From Scalindua_A sp046757465 (GTDB lineage Bacteria; Planctomycetota; Brocadiia; Brocadiales; Scalinduaceae), in the NCBI GenBank assembly GCA_046757465.1, contig JBHHYH010000004.1:1-64000 (forward strand): a DNA stretch of 64,000 nt, in the 5' to 3' direction. Under the pieces are notes generated by a model that searched no databases, was not told where the DNA came from, and worked only from the letters and a program-made list of their open reading frames with translations. Positions 44,941 through 53,754 of the stretch are shown one piece after another; positions within the stretch are counted from its first letter, which is position 1, and every line of letters starts with the position of its first letter. Made by a program: the position numbers and the translations under genes.

Positions 44941-46524
44941 ATGGGAAGCTTATTTATACCGAATAGATCTGCAGCAACCAAAACAAGAACTCGTACAGGT
45001 GATCAAGTATTACCGCAAAGCGGGATGTGTGTAGTTTGCCTGGATGGATGTCCTGGGTTCTGTGAAATTGGGACGTCAGCTATGAGAGGTCCGGAAACCA
45101 TATACCCTCAACCGTTTGGTGAAATTACTGCCGGGGCGCAAAAAGATTACCCCGTTGATTTTTCGCACTTCAATATAACGGGTACCATTGCCAGCCATCA
45201 CCAAAAAGAATATGAACTATTTACAAATGTAAATCTTGAAGCCCGCATGGGTAGAGATGGAGGTCTTAAATTAAGATTACCCTTAATCTGCACAGGCTTA
45301 GGTTCTACGCAGATAGCTTATAAACACTTTGAAAATATCGGTAACGGCGCAGCAATTTGTGGTACAGGAGTAGTATTAGGTGAAAATGTGATAGGAATGG
45401 ATGATAAGTCCAAGTTGGATAAAAACGGAAAGGTTACAGAGTCTCCGGAATTAATTAGAAGGTTTAAGTCTTTCAAAGATTATCAAAAAGATGGGTATGG
45501 TTTTATTGCTATACAGGCGAATCCGGAAGATTTAAGGTTTGGTGCTCTTGAGTATAGTTTAGATAAGCTGGGTGCGGATGCCGTGGAATTGAAGTGGGGG
45601 CAGGGCGCTAAGAATATTGGTGGTGAGGTTAAGATATTTAACCTTGATAAGGCGTTACGATTGAAAAAAAGAGGTTATATTGTGATACCTGACCCAGAGG
45701 ATAAGCTAACACAGGAGTCATTTAAGAAAGGTACTATAGAGGGCTTTGAGAGGCATACAAGGATAGGGGCGATATCAGAATACTTGCCCAAGGCGATGGA
45801 AGATTTTGTTAAAGCAGTGGAACATCTGAGAAGTGCTGGTGCAAAATATATATTCTTAAAAACGGGTGCATATCGTCCATCGGATTTAGCAAGAGCGATT
45901 AAGTTCTGTTCGATTGCAAAGGTTGATGTATTAACCGTTGACGGAGCTGGTGGTGGTACAGGAATGAGTCCATGGCGAATGATGAATGAATGGGGAGTCC
46001 CTACTCTATATATAAGCGCTATGATTTATGAGTATTGTGATAGACTGGCTAAGAAAGGTGAATATGTGCCAGACATAGTACTCGCAGGTGGCCTTACTTC
46101 TGAAGATCATATCTTTAAGGCATTTGCTTTATGTGCGCCATATGTTAAGGCTGTTGGTATGTCTCGTTCTACAATCTGTGCCGTTCATGTTGGAAATAAT
46201 AATGGTAAGTGGATTAAGGAAGGCAAGATACCAAAACCTGCCTCAGAACACGGTGATACAGTTGATAAGATTTTCTATTATTCGGCAAAGGTTAAAAAGG
46301 AATTTGGTAGTAAGATAGGACCTGGCGCTTTAGGTATGTATTCTTATTATCAAAGGCTTGCAACTGGCCTTAGACAAATAATGGCTGGAGCAAGAAGATT
46401 CAGTATTTATGACATTGTCAGAGATGACATTTTTGCCTTGACCAGAGAAGCTGCAGACGTAACAGGAATCAATTATATTATGGACTGGGAAAAAGAATCT
46501 TCAATAAGTATCTTAGATGCGTAA
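44941..46524 (+). CDS. Glutamate-synthase-like FMN-binding protein with N-terminal Cys cluster
   Basis: A 527-residue protein matching the FMN-binding synthase domain of GltB (AVELKWGQGAKNIGGEVK, DGAGGGTGMSPWRMMNEWG, AGGLTSEDHIFKAFALCAP). At the N-terminus Cys30-x2-Cys33-x3-Cys37-x3-Cys41 could bind an FeS cluster. The GltB [3Fe-4S] motif C-x5-C-x4-C is absent: only one Cys occurs at that place (RSTICAVHVGNN). There is no glutaminase domain. So it is not a classical GOGAT; it may be a ferredoxin-type amine or amide ligase like the MgsC/GlxD class, with unknown substrate. It follows the diiron-type gene. Confidence 0.85.
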   Translation: MGSLFIPNRSAATKTRTRTGDQVLPQSGMCVVCLDGCPGFCEIGTSAMRGPETIYPQPFGEITAGAQKDYPVDFSHFNITGTIASHHQKEYELFTNVNLEARMGRDGGLKLRLPLICTGLGSTQIAYKHFENIGNGAAICGTGVVLGENVIGMDDKSKLDKNGKVTESPELIRRFKSFKDYQKDGYGFIAIQANPEDLRFGALEYSLDKLGADAVELKWGQGAKNIGGEVKIFNLDKALRLKKRGYIVIPDPEDKLTQESFKKGTIEGFERHTRIGAISEYLPKAMEDFVKAVEHLRSAGAKYIFLKTGAYRPSDLARAIKFCSIAKVDVLTVDGAGGGTGMSPWRMMNEWGVPTLYISAMIYEYCDRLAKKGEYVPDIVLAGGLTSEDHIFKAFALCAPYVKAVGMSRSTICAVHVGNNNGKWIKEGKIPKPASEHGDTVDKIFYYSAKVKKEFGSKIGPGALGMYSYYQRLATGLRQIMAGARRFSIYDIVRDDIFALTREAADVTGINYIMDWEKESSISILDA

Positions 46525-46648
46525 TTAAATGCATAATTACTGTAGCGGAAACCCATGCCTGTCGCCTGAGGCGGCCCTTGCGGCCGACTCCAGACCCGAC
46601 CTTTCTGGCGGGTAGGTTTCCACTGTTATAAGTTTTATTAAAACAATT

Positions 46649-46697
46649 AAATGGCTGTATAAGGTACTTGAAATGCTTTATACAGCCATTTGTTTTT
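46649..46697 (+). terminator. Intrinsic terminator
   Basis: AAATGGCTGTATAA (46649-46662) pairs perfectly over 14 bp with 46678-46691 and is followed by GTTTTTATG. It ends the FMN-protein transcript. Confidence 0.8.
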
Positions 46698-46791
46698 ATG
46701 ATTAAATTAGATTCTTCGTCACGGAGTTTATCCTGAGCCAGGCGAAGGGTTCCTCAGAATGACGCTTCTTTTGCCACGATGTCATTCTGAG

Positions 46792-46847
46792 CCCCACTGC
46801 TTGCTTTCGCTCTTACAGAGCCTACTTTCGGCAAGAAAGCAGTGGGG
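46792..46847. repeat. 56-bp palindromic repeat, copy A
   Basis: Begins CCCCACTGCTTGC and ends AAGCAGTGGGG. It matches copy B at 49028-49083 in 54 of 56 positions. The out-of-family GTG at 46842 lies inside it. Confidence 0.8.
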
Positions 46848-46892
46848 GCGAAGAATCTTGAATTTGAAAATCTTAGACCTCGAGATATCGTT

Positions 46893-48872
46893 ATGAGCAT
46901 TTCATCTACAACATATTACAATACATGTCCAAGAGACTGTTATGATACCTGTTCTATCCTGACCACTGTTGAAGGAGGTAGAGCAGTAAAGCTCAGGGGT
47001 AACCCGAGGCATCCAATAACCCAGGGCTTTCTTTGCTGGAAGATACAGAATGCATTAAAGTTTGTTTACTCTCCCGAAAGACTTAAATATCCACACAAGA
47101 GGGTTGGCAAGAAAGGAAGTGATGATTTCCAGAGGATTTCTTGGGAGGAAGCTTATAAAGAAATTGCCCATCGCATAGGAGATGTACAGGAGAAACATGG
47201 ATCTGGGGCAATCTTGCCTTTTGATTATTTCGGACACATGGGGTTATTGAATAAACAGTTTTCCCAACGTCTCTTCAATGCTCTGGGAACCAGTAAATGT
47301 TCTCCGACAATCTGCTCTAATGCAGGTAGAACTGCCCTTCAGTATGTTTATGGAGGCTTTTGGGGTGTAGACCCGGAGGAAATAAAGTCGTCTAAACTCA
47401 TCATACACTGGGGGCTGAACGGTCCCTGGAGTAACCTGCATGGGTACAACCTTGTTAAAAGGGCTGTCAGGGAAGGGGCAAAATTTTATGTAATAGACCC
47501 CATGAGAACCTGCGAGCTTGGGAAGCATCTTCCCATAAAACCTAATACAGACGGAGCTCTGGCCCTTGGGATTGCAAACCATCTTATTTCAAAAGGATTG
47601 TACGAGCGCGATCATGTCGAGAAATATGCATATGGGTTTGAAGACTTCCTGGGGATAGTTAACGAATACGACGTTGATAGGGTCTCTAAGATCACCGAGC
47701 TTCCTAAGGAAGACATCGTAGAATTGGCTGAGGATTTATACAGGTTACGGCCCAGTTTCATACACCTGGGATTTGGTATACAGAAACATCTTTATGGAGG
47801 TGAGGCGGTAAGGACTATTGCTCTCTTACCACCCCTGGTAGGAGGACTGAGGGCACATTATAGTAATACCGATAGGGAAATAGACATGGGTTTCCTACAA
47901 GGCATGCAATTCGCTGATCAGGGTTTCCCTGTGGGGAACAAAAAGACATACAACATGGCCCAACTAGGACGAGTACTGGAAACGGGAGAGGTGAAGCTCC
48001 TTTTCGTCTTTAATACAAATCCAGTAGTTAATTTACCTAACCAGATATTGGTAAGAAAGGGTCTGCAAAGAGAAGACCTCTTTGTAGTGGCGCATGACCT
48101 ATTTCTTAATGATACTTGTAGCTATGCCGATATTGTATTGCCTGCCACAAGCTTCCTTGAGTCTTTTGATGTTCATGTGTGCTATTACCACAATTACGCG
48201 TCTATAAATCAAAAGGCTATCGAGCCTCTTGGGGAAGCCAAACCTAACTATCAGATATTCAAAGAATTGGCTGGAGCTCTAGGTCTCAAGGCAAATGAGA
48301 TTTTTCCTCCTGAAAGGGAGGTGGTTAAGGAATTTCTTAGCAGAAGCAAGACCGTAGATTTTACTTTAGAAGATTTGGAAAGAGAGGGTTTCTGCAAGAT
48401 GAACATAAGGCCTCAGGATGTTTACCCCACGCCTTCCGGTAAAATAGAGTTCTATTCCCAACTGGCGGAAAAGGCCAATCTTCCAGCTCTTCCCGGTTAT
48501 TATGAGGAGGAAATAAACAGTTATCCTTTACAGTTACTTACTGTGAACCACAAACGTATTACGCGTTCCCAATTTCATAACGTCTGGCAAAAGGAGATAG
48601 AACCAATAGTATTACTCAACGAAGATGAGGCCAGGCAGAGGGGGATAAAGGAGGGTGATTGGGTAAGGTTAAAGAATGATCAGGATACATTAAACATGAA
48701 GGCCTACCCAACGAGAGATATAAGGAAGGGTGTTGTCTTGGCCTATGGGGGACTCTGGCCCAAGCTCTGTGGCGGTAAGGGGGTAAATGCACTAATCCCG
48801 GACGAGGTTCAGGCCTTTGGTGGTAACGCAAGCTATAATTCCACTTATGTTGAAGTAGAGAAGTTAATGTGA
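46893..48872 (+). CDS. Molybdopterin oxidoreductase (MopB family), second lone subunit
   Basis: I take ATG 46893 (659 residues), since the frame upstream lies in a repeat. The N-terminal FeS motif C12-x3-C16-x3-C20-x27-C48 (NTCPRDCYDTC...GFLC) has the same spacing as the paralogue at 25735-27813. PTICSNAGR gives a likely Mo/W ligand (Cys141 or Ser142). All MopB domains to the molydop-binding C-terminus are present. No Tat signal, no electron-transfer partner nearby. Substrate unknown. The two copies share the VGKKG...RISWEEA region, so they may be recent functional relatives rather than distant ones. Confidence 0.88.
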   Translation: MSISSTTYYNTCPRDCYDTCSILTTVEGGRAVKLRGNPRHPITQGFLCWKIQNALKFVYSPERLKYPHKRVGKKGSDDFQRISWEEAYKEIAHRIGDVQEKHGSGAILPFDYFGHMGLLNKQFSQRLFNALGTSKCSPTICSNAGRTALQYVYGGFWGVDPEEIKSSKLIIHWGLNGPWSNLHGYNLVKRAVREGAKFYVIDPMRTCELGKHLPIKPNTDGALALGIANHLISKGLYERDHVEKYAYGFEDFLGIVNEYDVDRVSKITELPKEDIVELAEDLYRLRPSFIHLGFGIQKHLYGGEAVRTIALLPPLVGGLRAHYSNTDREIDMGFLQGMQFADQGFPVGNKKTYNMAQLGRVLETGEVKLLFVFNTNPVVNLPNQILVRKGLQREDLFVVAHDLFLNDTCSYADIVLPATSFLESFDVHVCYYHNYASINQKAIEPLGEAKPNYQIFKELAGALGLKANEIFPPEREVVKEFLSRSKTVDFTLEDLEREGFCKMNIRPQDVYPTPSGKIEFYSQLAEKANLPALPGYYEEEINSYPLQLLTVNHKRITRSQFHNVWQKEIEPIVLLNEDEARQRGIKEGDWVRLKNDQDTLNMKAYPTRDIRKGVVLAYGGLWPKLCGGKGVNALIPDEVQAFGGNASYNSTYVEVEKLM

Positions 48873-48918
48873 GTGACACAAAAACCATCCCTTCGCTACA
48901 CTCTTCCCCTCCTTGTTA

Positions 48919-49260
48919 AGAGACTGTGTCACAATAGAGAAAACACATATTAATGAGAGCATGAAATAGATTACATTTTAGCCCTGTACGGCGTTCTAGC
49001 CTACAGGGCAATTCAAATCCCCCATCCCCCCACTTCTTGCTTTTGCTCTTACAGAGCCTACTTTCGGCAAGAAAGCAGTGGGGGGTCAAGGGGGATTAGC
49101 TTATAATCAAATAATAGTTTTTAGAAACAAGGTAACCTATTTAGTGCTCTGGGTAATAATATGTCATCCCGAACTTGTTTCGGGATCTCTTAGGTTGCTA
49201 AGTTATTGAAATTATTAGATTCTGAAACAAGTTCGGGATGACAATTGTGACACAGCCTCT
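48919..49260. mobile_element. MITE-like unit with 16-bp terminal inverted repeats
   Basis: The ends are AGAGACTGTGTCACAA (48919-48934) and TTGTGACACAGCCTCT (49245-49260), matching in 15 of 16 positions when one is reversed. Inside are three further palindromes: GCCCTGTA/TACAGGGC (48981-49009), the 56-bp repeat copy B within a CCCCC-rich stem (about 49013-49098), and a 19-bp perfect pair at 49163-49181 and 49224-49242. There is no coding frame, so movement would need a transposase in trans. Confidence 0.65.
49028..49083. repeat. 56-bp palindromic repeat, copy B
   Basis: 54 of 56 positions match copy A at 46792-46847. It is located inside the MITE-like unit. Confidence 0.8.
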
Positions 49261-49383
49261 AGGGAAAGGACAAGGAGGAGGTCTTATTATTTCAGACATA
49301 ATCGCTAACTTAGGTAAGAGTTAAAGGTTCGTGCTTAAAGAAGGATCTTGAAGTTTATTGCAATCCGCACCTCTCCTTTTACT

Positions 49384-52300
49384 TCAAGATTCTGGTTGTG
49401 CGATGGCAAATAGTTTCTTAATCCATCTTCCAAGGTCATCTATTAGGGAATAGATTGTAGGCATGATTATGAGAGTTAATATTGTAGACGTGATCAACCC
49501 TGAGATTACGACCAATCCTACAGGAGCCCAGATCTTTCCTCTGCCTTCAAACGGACCATATAATACAGGAATCAAAAGTGGCAATATCATTGGTAAAAGA
49601 CCAAAAATGGTTGTAAAGGAAGTCATCAGTATTGGTCTTAAACGATCCCTTCCTCCTTTGATGATTGCATCGTATTTATCCATGCCGCTTCTTCGTAAAC
49701 GATTAATGTAATCAATAAGAACAATTGCGTTATTCACAACCAAACCGCACAGGAGCAGCAGACCCAGATGGGAAAGACTATCGAGTGGTAAATCCGCCAG
49801 GAAAAACACAATCGCCACACCCGTAAATGCGAATGGAATTGTTAGCAATATTGTCAACGGATGAATATATGATTCAAACAGTGATGCCATTATCAGGTAA
49901 ATTAGTATTATGGCAAGTATCAACCCGAACCTTGTTTCAGCTTCTTCACGCTCATACCTTTTAAATTCCTCTCCCAGACTCCACACATATCCGGCTGGTA
50001 AACTAAAGCCTGCCATCTTTGCCTTGATTTCTTCTCTAATCTTTTTAAGCCCTTTCTTTTTATAGCTAGCTGTAATTATGACTATTGGTTTACGGTCTTT
50101 TCTTTCAATTGACTTAGGCCCTCTCCTTCTTTTAAAATCAGCCACCCTCCCCAGCACTACGCCTTCTTTTTCTGTATCTTCAAATTCAAGATTTTTTAAT
50201 TGGTCCAGACGTTGACGGTCTTCCTCTTTGAGTTGTAAATTTATGTCAATCTCCTTATCTCCCACCTTGAATTTACTTACTGCTCTACTACCTAACGAAC
50301 CCGAAATACCAAATGCGATTCTCTCTGAAGTTAGTCTGTATTTCTTGGCTTTTTCTCTGTCAATGGCTACAATTATCTCGTCCTTACCTTTTTCTAGATT
50401 AGTATCAATCTCATTCAAGTCAGGGATAGTTGCAAGTCTTTTCTTAACATCATCCGCCAGTCTCGTTAGTGTATGCATATCTCGCCCTTTTATTTCAATA
50501 CTAACTTCTTTGCCGTCATGACCGTATCTGAATCTCTTCCTGTACTTAACCCCGGGAAGGACTGGAAGCAAATGTCGTATCTCTTCAGACAAAGTAGATA
50601 CAGACCTTTTTGCCTCATCCTGTTTTACAAGGTATATTGCCAGAGAACCGCCACTTCTATCGAAGCTGCTGGAAATAGTCTTAATCTCCAACACATCCTT
50701 CCTTTCCTGAAGAATCCCTTCCAATCTTTCAAAAAGCATTTTTGTATCATCGAGGCCATAGCTCTTTGGCGTATCCACCTGTAAGTGAACCTCTCTGTAA
50801 ATACCTCGTCTAACTACCTCCCTTTCTAGATGTCCATATAAATAGTAAGCCAGAATAACGATTAATATCGTAATGCCAGCGGTGCCCCACCTGAATCTTA
50901 GAGTTAGCGCGATAAGTTTTACGTACGGCTCCGATAGGTATTTTATTAAAAATGATTTTTGCATCTTCTCAGCATCAGTTAGGGTTCTATCGGATTTGAT
51001 TACCTCCCCTTTGTCCCCTCCTTGCGCCCGCCCGAACGGCTTTGCCGGGCGGGAAGGAGGGGATAAGGGGAGGTTGTTCTCTTGATGTTGAGAAGATTGT
51101 GATTCTTCAATATTCTTATTATTTTCTTTTCTACCGTTAGTTGCCGCAGAAAATTTGAGAAGTCTTGATGCAACTAATGGTATTAAGGTAAGGGCTACAA
51201 ATAGTGATGAGATCAGGGCAAAGCATATTGACAGGCCAAAGTCATGCATAAAGATGCCCATTCTGGATTTTGAAAGGAATACCAATGGCACAAAGACGCA
51301 TATGGTTGTTGCTGTTGCTGCGATGATGGCCGTACTCACTTCATTACTACCGGTGATAGCAGCTTCCTTTGCCCCAAGATTCCTTTCCTGTTTATGCCTG
51401 AAGATATTTTCAAGGACTACGATTGCAGGGTCTACCAGCATCCCTATCGCCAGCATCAATCCTGTGAGCGATATGATGTTAAGTGTTACTTCCGAACCGG
51501 CAAACCTTCTCAACAGGAACATCAGGCCAAACGTACATAATACCGAGATAGGGATTGCGGCAGTGATAATCATGGCGCTTCTAACGTTTCTTAAAAAAAA
51601 GAAAAGGATGAAGGTGACCAATGCGCCTCCCAGGAATCCTGCATTTCTCAAATTCTTTAATCTCTCAAGTATAGGTTGAGCCCTGTCGCGATAGACATAA
51701 ATCTCCAGCTTATCCATTTTTGGGTCTGTCTTAATCTTATTAATCGTACTTATAACTTCCCTTGCCACAGCGACCATATTTGCATCAGACGATTTCATTA
51801 CCTTTACCTTAACGGCGTTTCTTCCATGGAGTCTCTGGTAGGTTTTTTTTGTCGGAAAGTCAAATCTGACGTCAGCTACATCAGAAAGCCTTATGCCTTT
51901 TTCATTAACCGGCAGATTAGCTACCTCATTAACGTCTTGAAACTCACCGATTGTGCGGATTATGTATTTTGTTGATCCTTCAGTTATGTCACCTGCAGAT
52001 ACATTTATATTACTTGCTCTCAGGTGTCTTCTCAGGGCAAATGTATCTATGTTATGGGATTTAAGCCGTTCGAGATCCAGTTCTACAAATAATTGTTTTT
52101 GTTTAATGCCAAGGACGTTTACGTTTGCAACACCACTTATTCTTTGAATCCTGGGTTTAAGAACATCTTCGACAATATCGTATAGTTCACTAATCTCGCC
52201 TCGTATTGATACACTAAACTCTACAACCGGCAAATCGCCGGACCTGAATCGAAAGATGCGTATTTTTTCTATGTCTTCCGGCAGTTTATGCCTTACCTGT

Positions 52301-52638
52301 TCAATCTTATCCCTTACTTCCAGTGCCGCAATATCCATATCTGTGCCTAAATCAAATTCCAGAGTGACTTCTGAACTAACGTCTGTCGATGTAGATTCGA
52401 TTACGTTAACGTGTTTTACGGTACCAAGGGAATCTTCTATATGTAACGTAATTAAATCCTCAACCTCCTGGGGCGAGGAGGACTTATAAGGCACGTGAAC
52501 CCTGAGTGAATGGCCTGAAATTTCGGGAAGGTAAAGAAGAGGAATCCTGTATAATGATATTATTCCTATTACGACTATACTCAGAATTACCATTAACGTT
52601 GTTATTGGTCGGTTTACGGCGAACGTAGATATGTTCAT
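49384..52638 (-). CDS. RND-family efflux transporter, inner-membrane pump
   Basis: A 1084-residue RND protein with 12 predicted membrane helices and two large periplasmic loops, HAE-1/SwrC-like. The TM4 block is GMLVDPAIVVLENI, with one Asp where AcrB has two. Between the TM6 and TM7 halves there is a hydrophilic insertion (about residues 495-560), partly encoded by an in-frame palindromic DNA repeat at 51003-51073. No membrane-fusion (adaptor) or outer-membrane channel gene is beside it. The substrate is unknown. Another RND gene lies 2 kb away on the same strand. Confidence 0.92.
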   Translation of the reverse strand: MNISTFAVNRPITTLMVILSIVVIGIISLYRIPLLYLPEISGHSLRVHVPYKSSSPQEVEDLITLHIEDSLGTVKHVNVIESTSTDVSSEVTLEFDLGTDMDIAALEVRDKIEQVRHKLPEDIEKIRIFRFRSGDLPVVEFSVSIRGEISELYDIVEDVLKPRIQRISGVANVNVLGIKQKQLFVELDLERLKSHNIDTFALRRHLRASNINVSAGDITEGSTKYIIRTIGEFQDVNEVANLPVNEKGIRLSDVADVRFDFPTKKTYQRLHGRNAVKVKVMKSSDANMVAVAREVISTINKIKTDPKMDKLEIYVYRDRAQPILERLKNLRNAGFLGGALVTFILFFFLRNVRSAMIITAAIPISVLCTFGLMFLLRRFAGSEVTLNIISLTGLMLAIGMLVDPAIVVLENIFRHKQERNLGAKEAAITGSNEVSTAIIAATATTICVFVPLVFLSKSRMGIFMHDFGLSICFALISSLFVALTLIPLVASRLLKFSAATNGRKENNKNIEESQSSQHQENNLPLSPPSRPAKPFGRAQGGDKGEVIKSDRTLTDAEKMQKSFLIKYLSEPYVKLIALTLRFRWGTAGITILIVILAYYLYGHLEREVVRRGIYREVHLQVDTPKSYGLDDTKMLFERLEGILQERKDVLEIKTISSSFDRSGGSLAIYLVKQDEAKRSVSTLSEEIRHLLPVLPGVKYRKRFRYGHDGKEVSIEIKGRDMHTLTRLADDVKKRLATIPDLNEIDTNLEKGKDEIIVAIDREKAKKYRLTSERIAFGISGSLGSRAVSKFKVGDKEIDINLQLKEEDRQRLDQLKNLEFEDTEKEGVVLGRVADFKRRRGPKSIERKDRKPIVIITASYKKKGLKKIREEIKAKMAGFSLPAGYVWSLGEEFKRYEREEAETRFGLILAIILIYLIMASLFESYIHPLTILLTIPFAFTGVAIVFFLADLPLDSLSHLGLLLLCGLVVNNAIVLIDYINRLRRSGMDKYDAIIKGGRDRLRPILMTSFTTIFGLLPMILPLLIPVLYGPFEGRGKIWAPVGLVVISGLITSTILTLIIMPTIYSLIDDLGRWIKKLFAIAQPES
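51003..51073. repeat. Palindromic repeat inside an RND coding sequence
   Basis: Arms 51003-51023 and 51054-51073 are near-perfect inverted copies (one extra base), with an inner CCCGCC...GGCGGG hairpin. The left arm differs from the intergenic copy at 8721-8741 at one position. The repeat is read in frame on the minus strand as about 24 residues rich in Pro, Gly and Ser. Confidence 0.85.
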
Positions 52639-52697
52639 GATACTTAATATACGTTCCTTGTTCTAATCATTTAAAACCACTATATAATCTCCCCTTT

Positions 52698-53063
52698 TTA
52701 AAGGGGGTTAGGGGGATTTAAATTCTCCCATATTTTTTCTAGAATTCCCTCAAGATTTTCAAAAACATCTTTATCTGAAAACCTTAAAACTCTTAGCCCA
52801 AGATTTTTCATATATGCATCTCTACTTTTATCCTTTTTCATTCCCTCATCACTGTAATGTTGTCCTCCGTCAAGCTCAATAATTAAATTTGACTTTGGGC
52901 AGTAAAAATCAACTATATAGTTGCCTATAATCTTTTGTCTGTAAAACTGGTAATTCTTAAGTTGTTTTCTTCTTATTCTTGACCATAGTAATTTTTCTGC
53001 TTCAGTCATGTTTTTCCTAAGCTCCCTTGAGTATTTTTTCAATTTATTATTGTATGATAACAT
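52698..53063 (-). CDS. DUF559 family endonuclease-like protein
   Basis: A 121-residue restriction-endonuclease-fold protein related to Vsr/very-short-patch nucleases. The conserved run is FYRQKIIGNYIVDFYCPKSN followed by LIIELDGGQH, with the putative catalytic Asp/Glu residues. Its last residues PPNPL and its stop codon are encoded by a CCCCCT-type palindromic repeat (about 52687-52718), so the natural C-terminus may have been replaced. DUF559 genes are widespread near repeats and mobile DNA; their function is unproven. Confidence 0.85.
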   Translation of the reverse strand: MLSYNNKLKKYSRELRKNMTEAEKLLWSRIRRKQLKNYQFYRQKIIGNYIVDFYCPKSNLIIELDGGQHYSDEGMKKDKSRDAYMKNLGLRVLRFSDKDVFENLEGILEKIWENLNPPNPL

Positions 53064-53591
53064 TATTCAAATCCCCCTTACTCCCCCTTTTCTAAAGTGG
53101 GAATATAAGGTAAGACAAAGATTGTATTTTTAATATTAAATATTCAAAACCTAACTAACCAATTATATACTTAATAAATTCTACATTTAAAAACTTTAGA
53201 TAGCTATGGGTTTTTTGTCATAGAAAGGATGGTTAAATAAACAGAAATTGTAGGGTGGGCATAGCCCACCAATTAGGTGATAAGTTGCAGAGGTAAAGGT
53301 AAGGGTTACGAAGCCGGTGTAGTAGTTCGGTTAGAGAGGAGTAATAGGGTCACACCTTGATTAGTGATTAAGCCCACTCACTAACAACACCATACCTCAA
53401 CCACACCTAATGACCACCCAAAAACCCCCGCCATCTCCAGCTAGGTAAGCTCGTACTTCTCCTTAAACTGTCTCAACTGCTTCCTGTCTTTCTCATTATC
53501 CTTATTCGCGTGATTTTAAGCAATACACTGTCTATTTGTCAATGATTTAAGATTATTGGCCTAGTTCTTTGTTAAAAAGAAGAATTAGGTT

Positions 53592-53676
53592 ACATCTCGT
53601 CACTTGACACAATTCAAATCCCACTTATTCCCATTGTTAGCAGGTTTTGGTGGGCAATGCCCACCCTACGTTGCTG
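53592..53676. repeat. Direct repeat, left copy flanking vapBC
   Basis: From CATCTCGTCACTTGACAC to TTGCTG. It resembles 54462-54551 along its whole length (small indels and substitutions), including the TGGTGGGC...GCCCACCCTAC palindrome. Confidence 0.75.
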
Positions 53677-53705
53677 TTTAATCTAAAAGTTATCTAAAAA
53701 AACCC

Positions 53706-53733
53706 TTGCAATACACATAAATTCATATAAAAT
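53706..53733 (+). promoter_or_regulatory. Predicted sigma-70 promoter for vapBC
   Basis: TTGCAA at 53706-53711, a 16-bp spacer and TAAAAT at 53728-53733, 22 bp before the vapB ATG. Confidence 0.5.
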
Positions 53734-53754
53734 GTGTATAGAAAGGGGGTTGTA

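Larger units (their letters stand above)
46525..46892. other. Repeat-rich spacer
   Basis: A 368-bp spacer. After the gene stop come GC-rich palindromes (about 46540-46615: GGAAACCC...GGGTAGGTTTCC with an inner GCGGCC hairpin), then the intrinsic terminator, then CTCAGAATGAC (46753-46763) opposite GTCATTCTGAG (46781-46791) and the 56-bp repeat copy A. Confidence 0.55.
48873..49383. other. Repeat nest between molybdopterin and RND genes
   Basis: A 511-bp spacer occupied by a split palindromic repeat (left part CTCTTCCCCTCCTTGTTA at 48901-48918, right part about 49262-49284) and the 342-bp inverted-repeat unit at 48919-49260. No gene is present. Confidence 0.6.
53064..53754. other. Repeat-rich spacer before vapB
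   Basis: A 691-bp spacer. It holds GTAGGGTGGGCATAGCCCAC (from 53250) and an inverted near-identical copy at 53648-53669. A minus-strand frame at about 53446-53506 reads NKDNEKDRKQLRQFKEKYEL and stops without a start codon, perhaps the end of a lost gene. The first copy of the direct repeat (53592-53676) also lies here. Confidence 0.5.

Noticed and set aside
46842..46892. Longer start (GTG) for the second molybdopterin oxidoreductase
   Set aside because: The extra 17 codons lie on the 56-bp repeat and its flank, while the family N-terminus fits the ATG at 46893.
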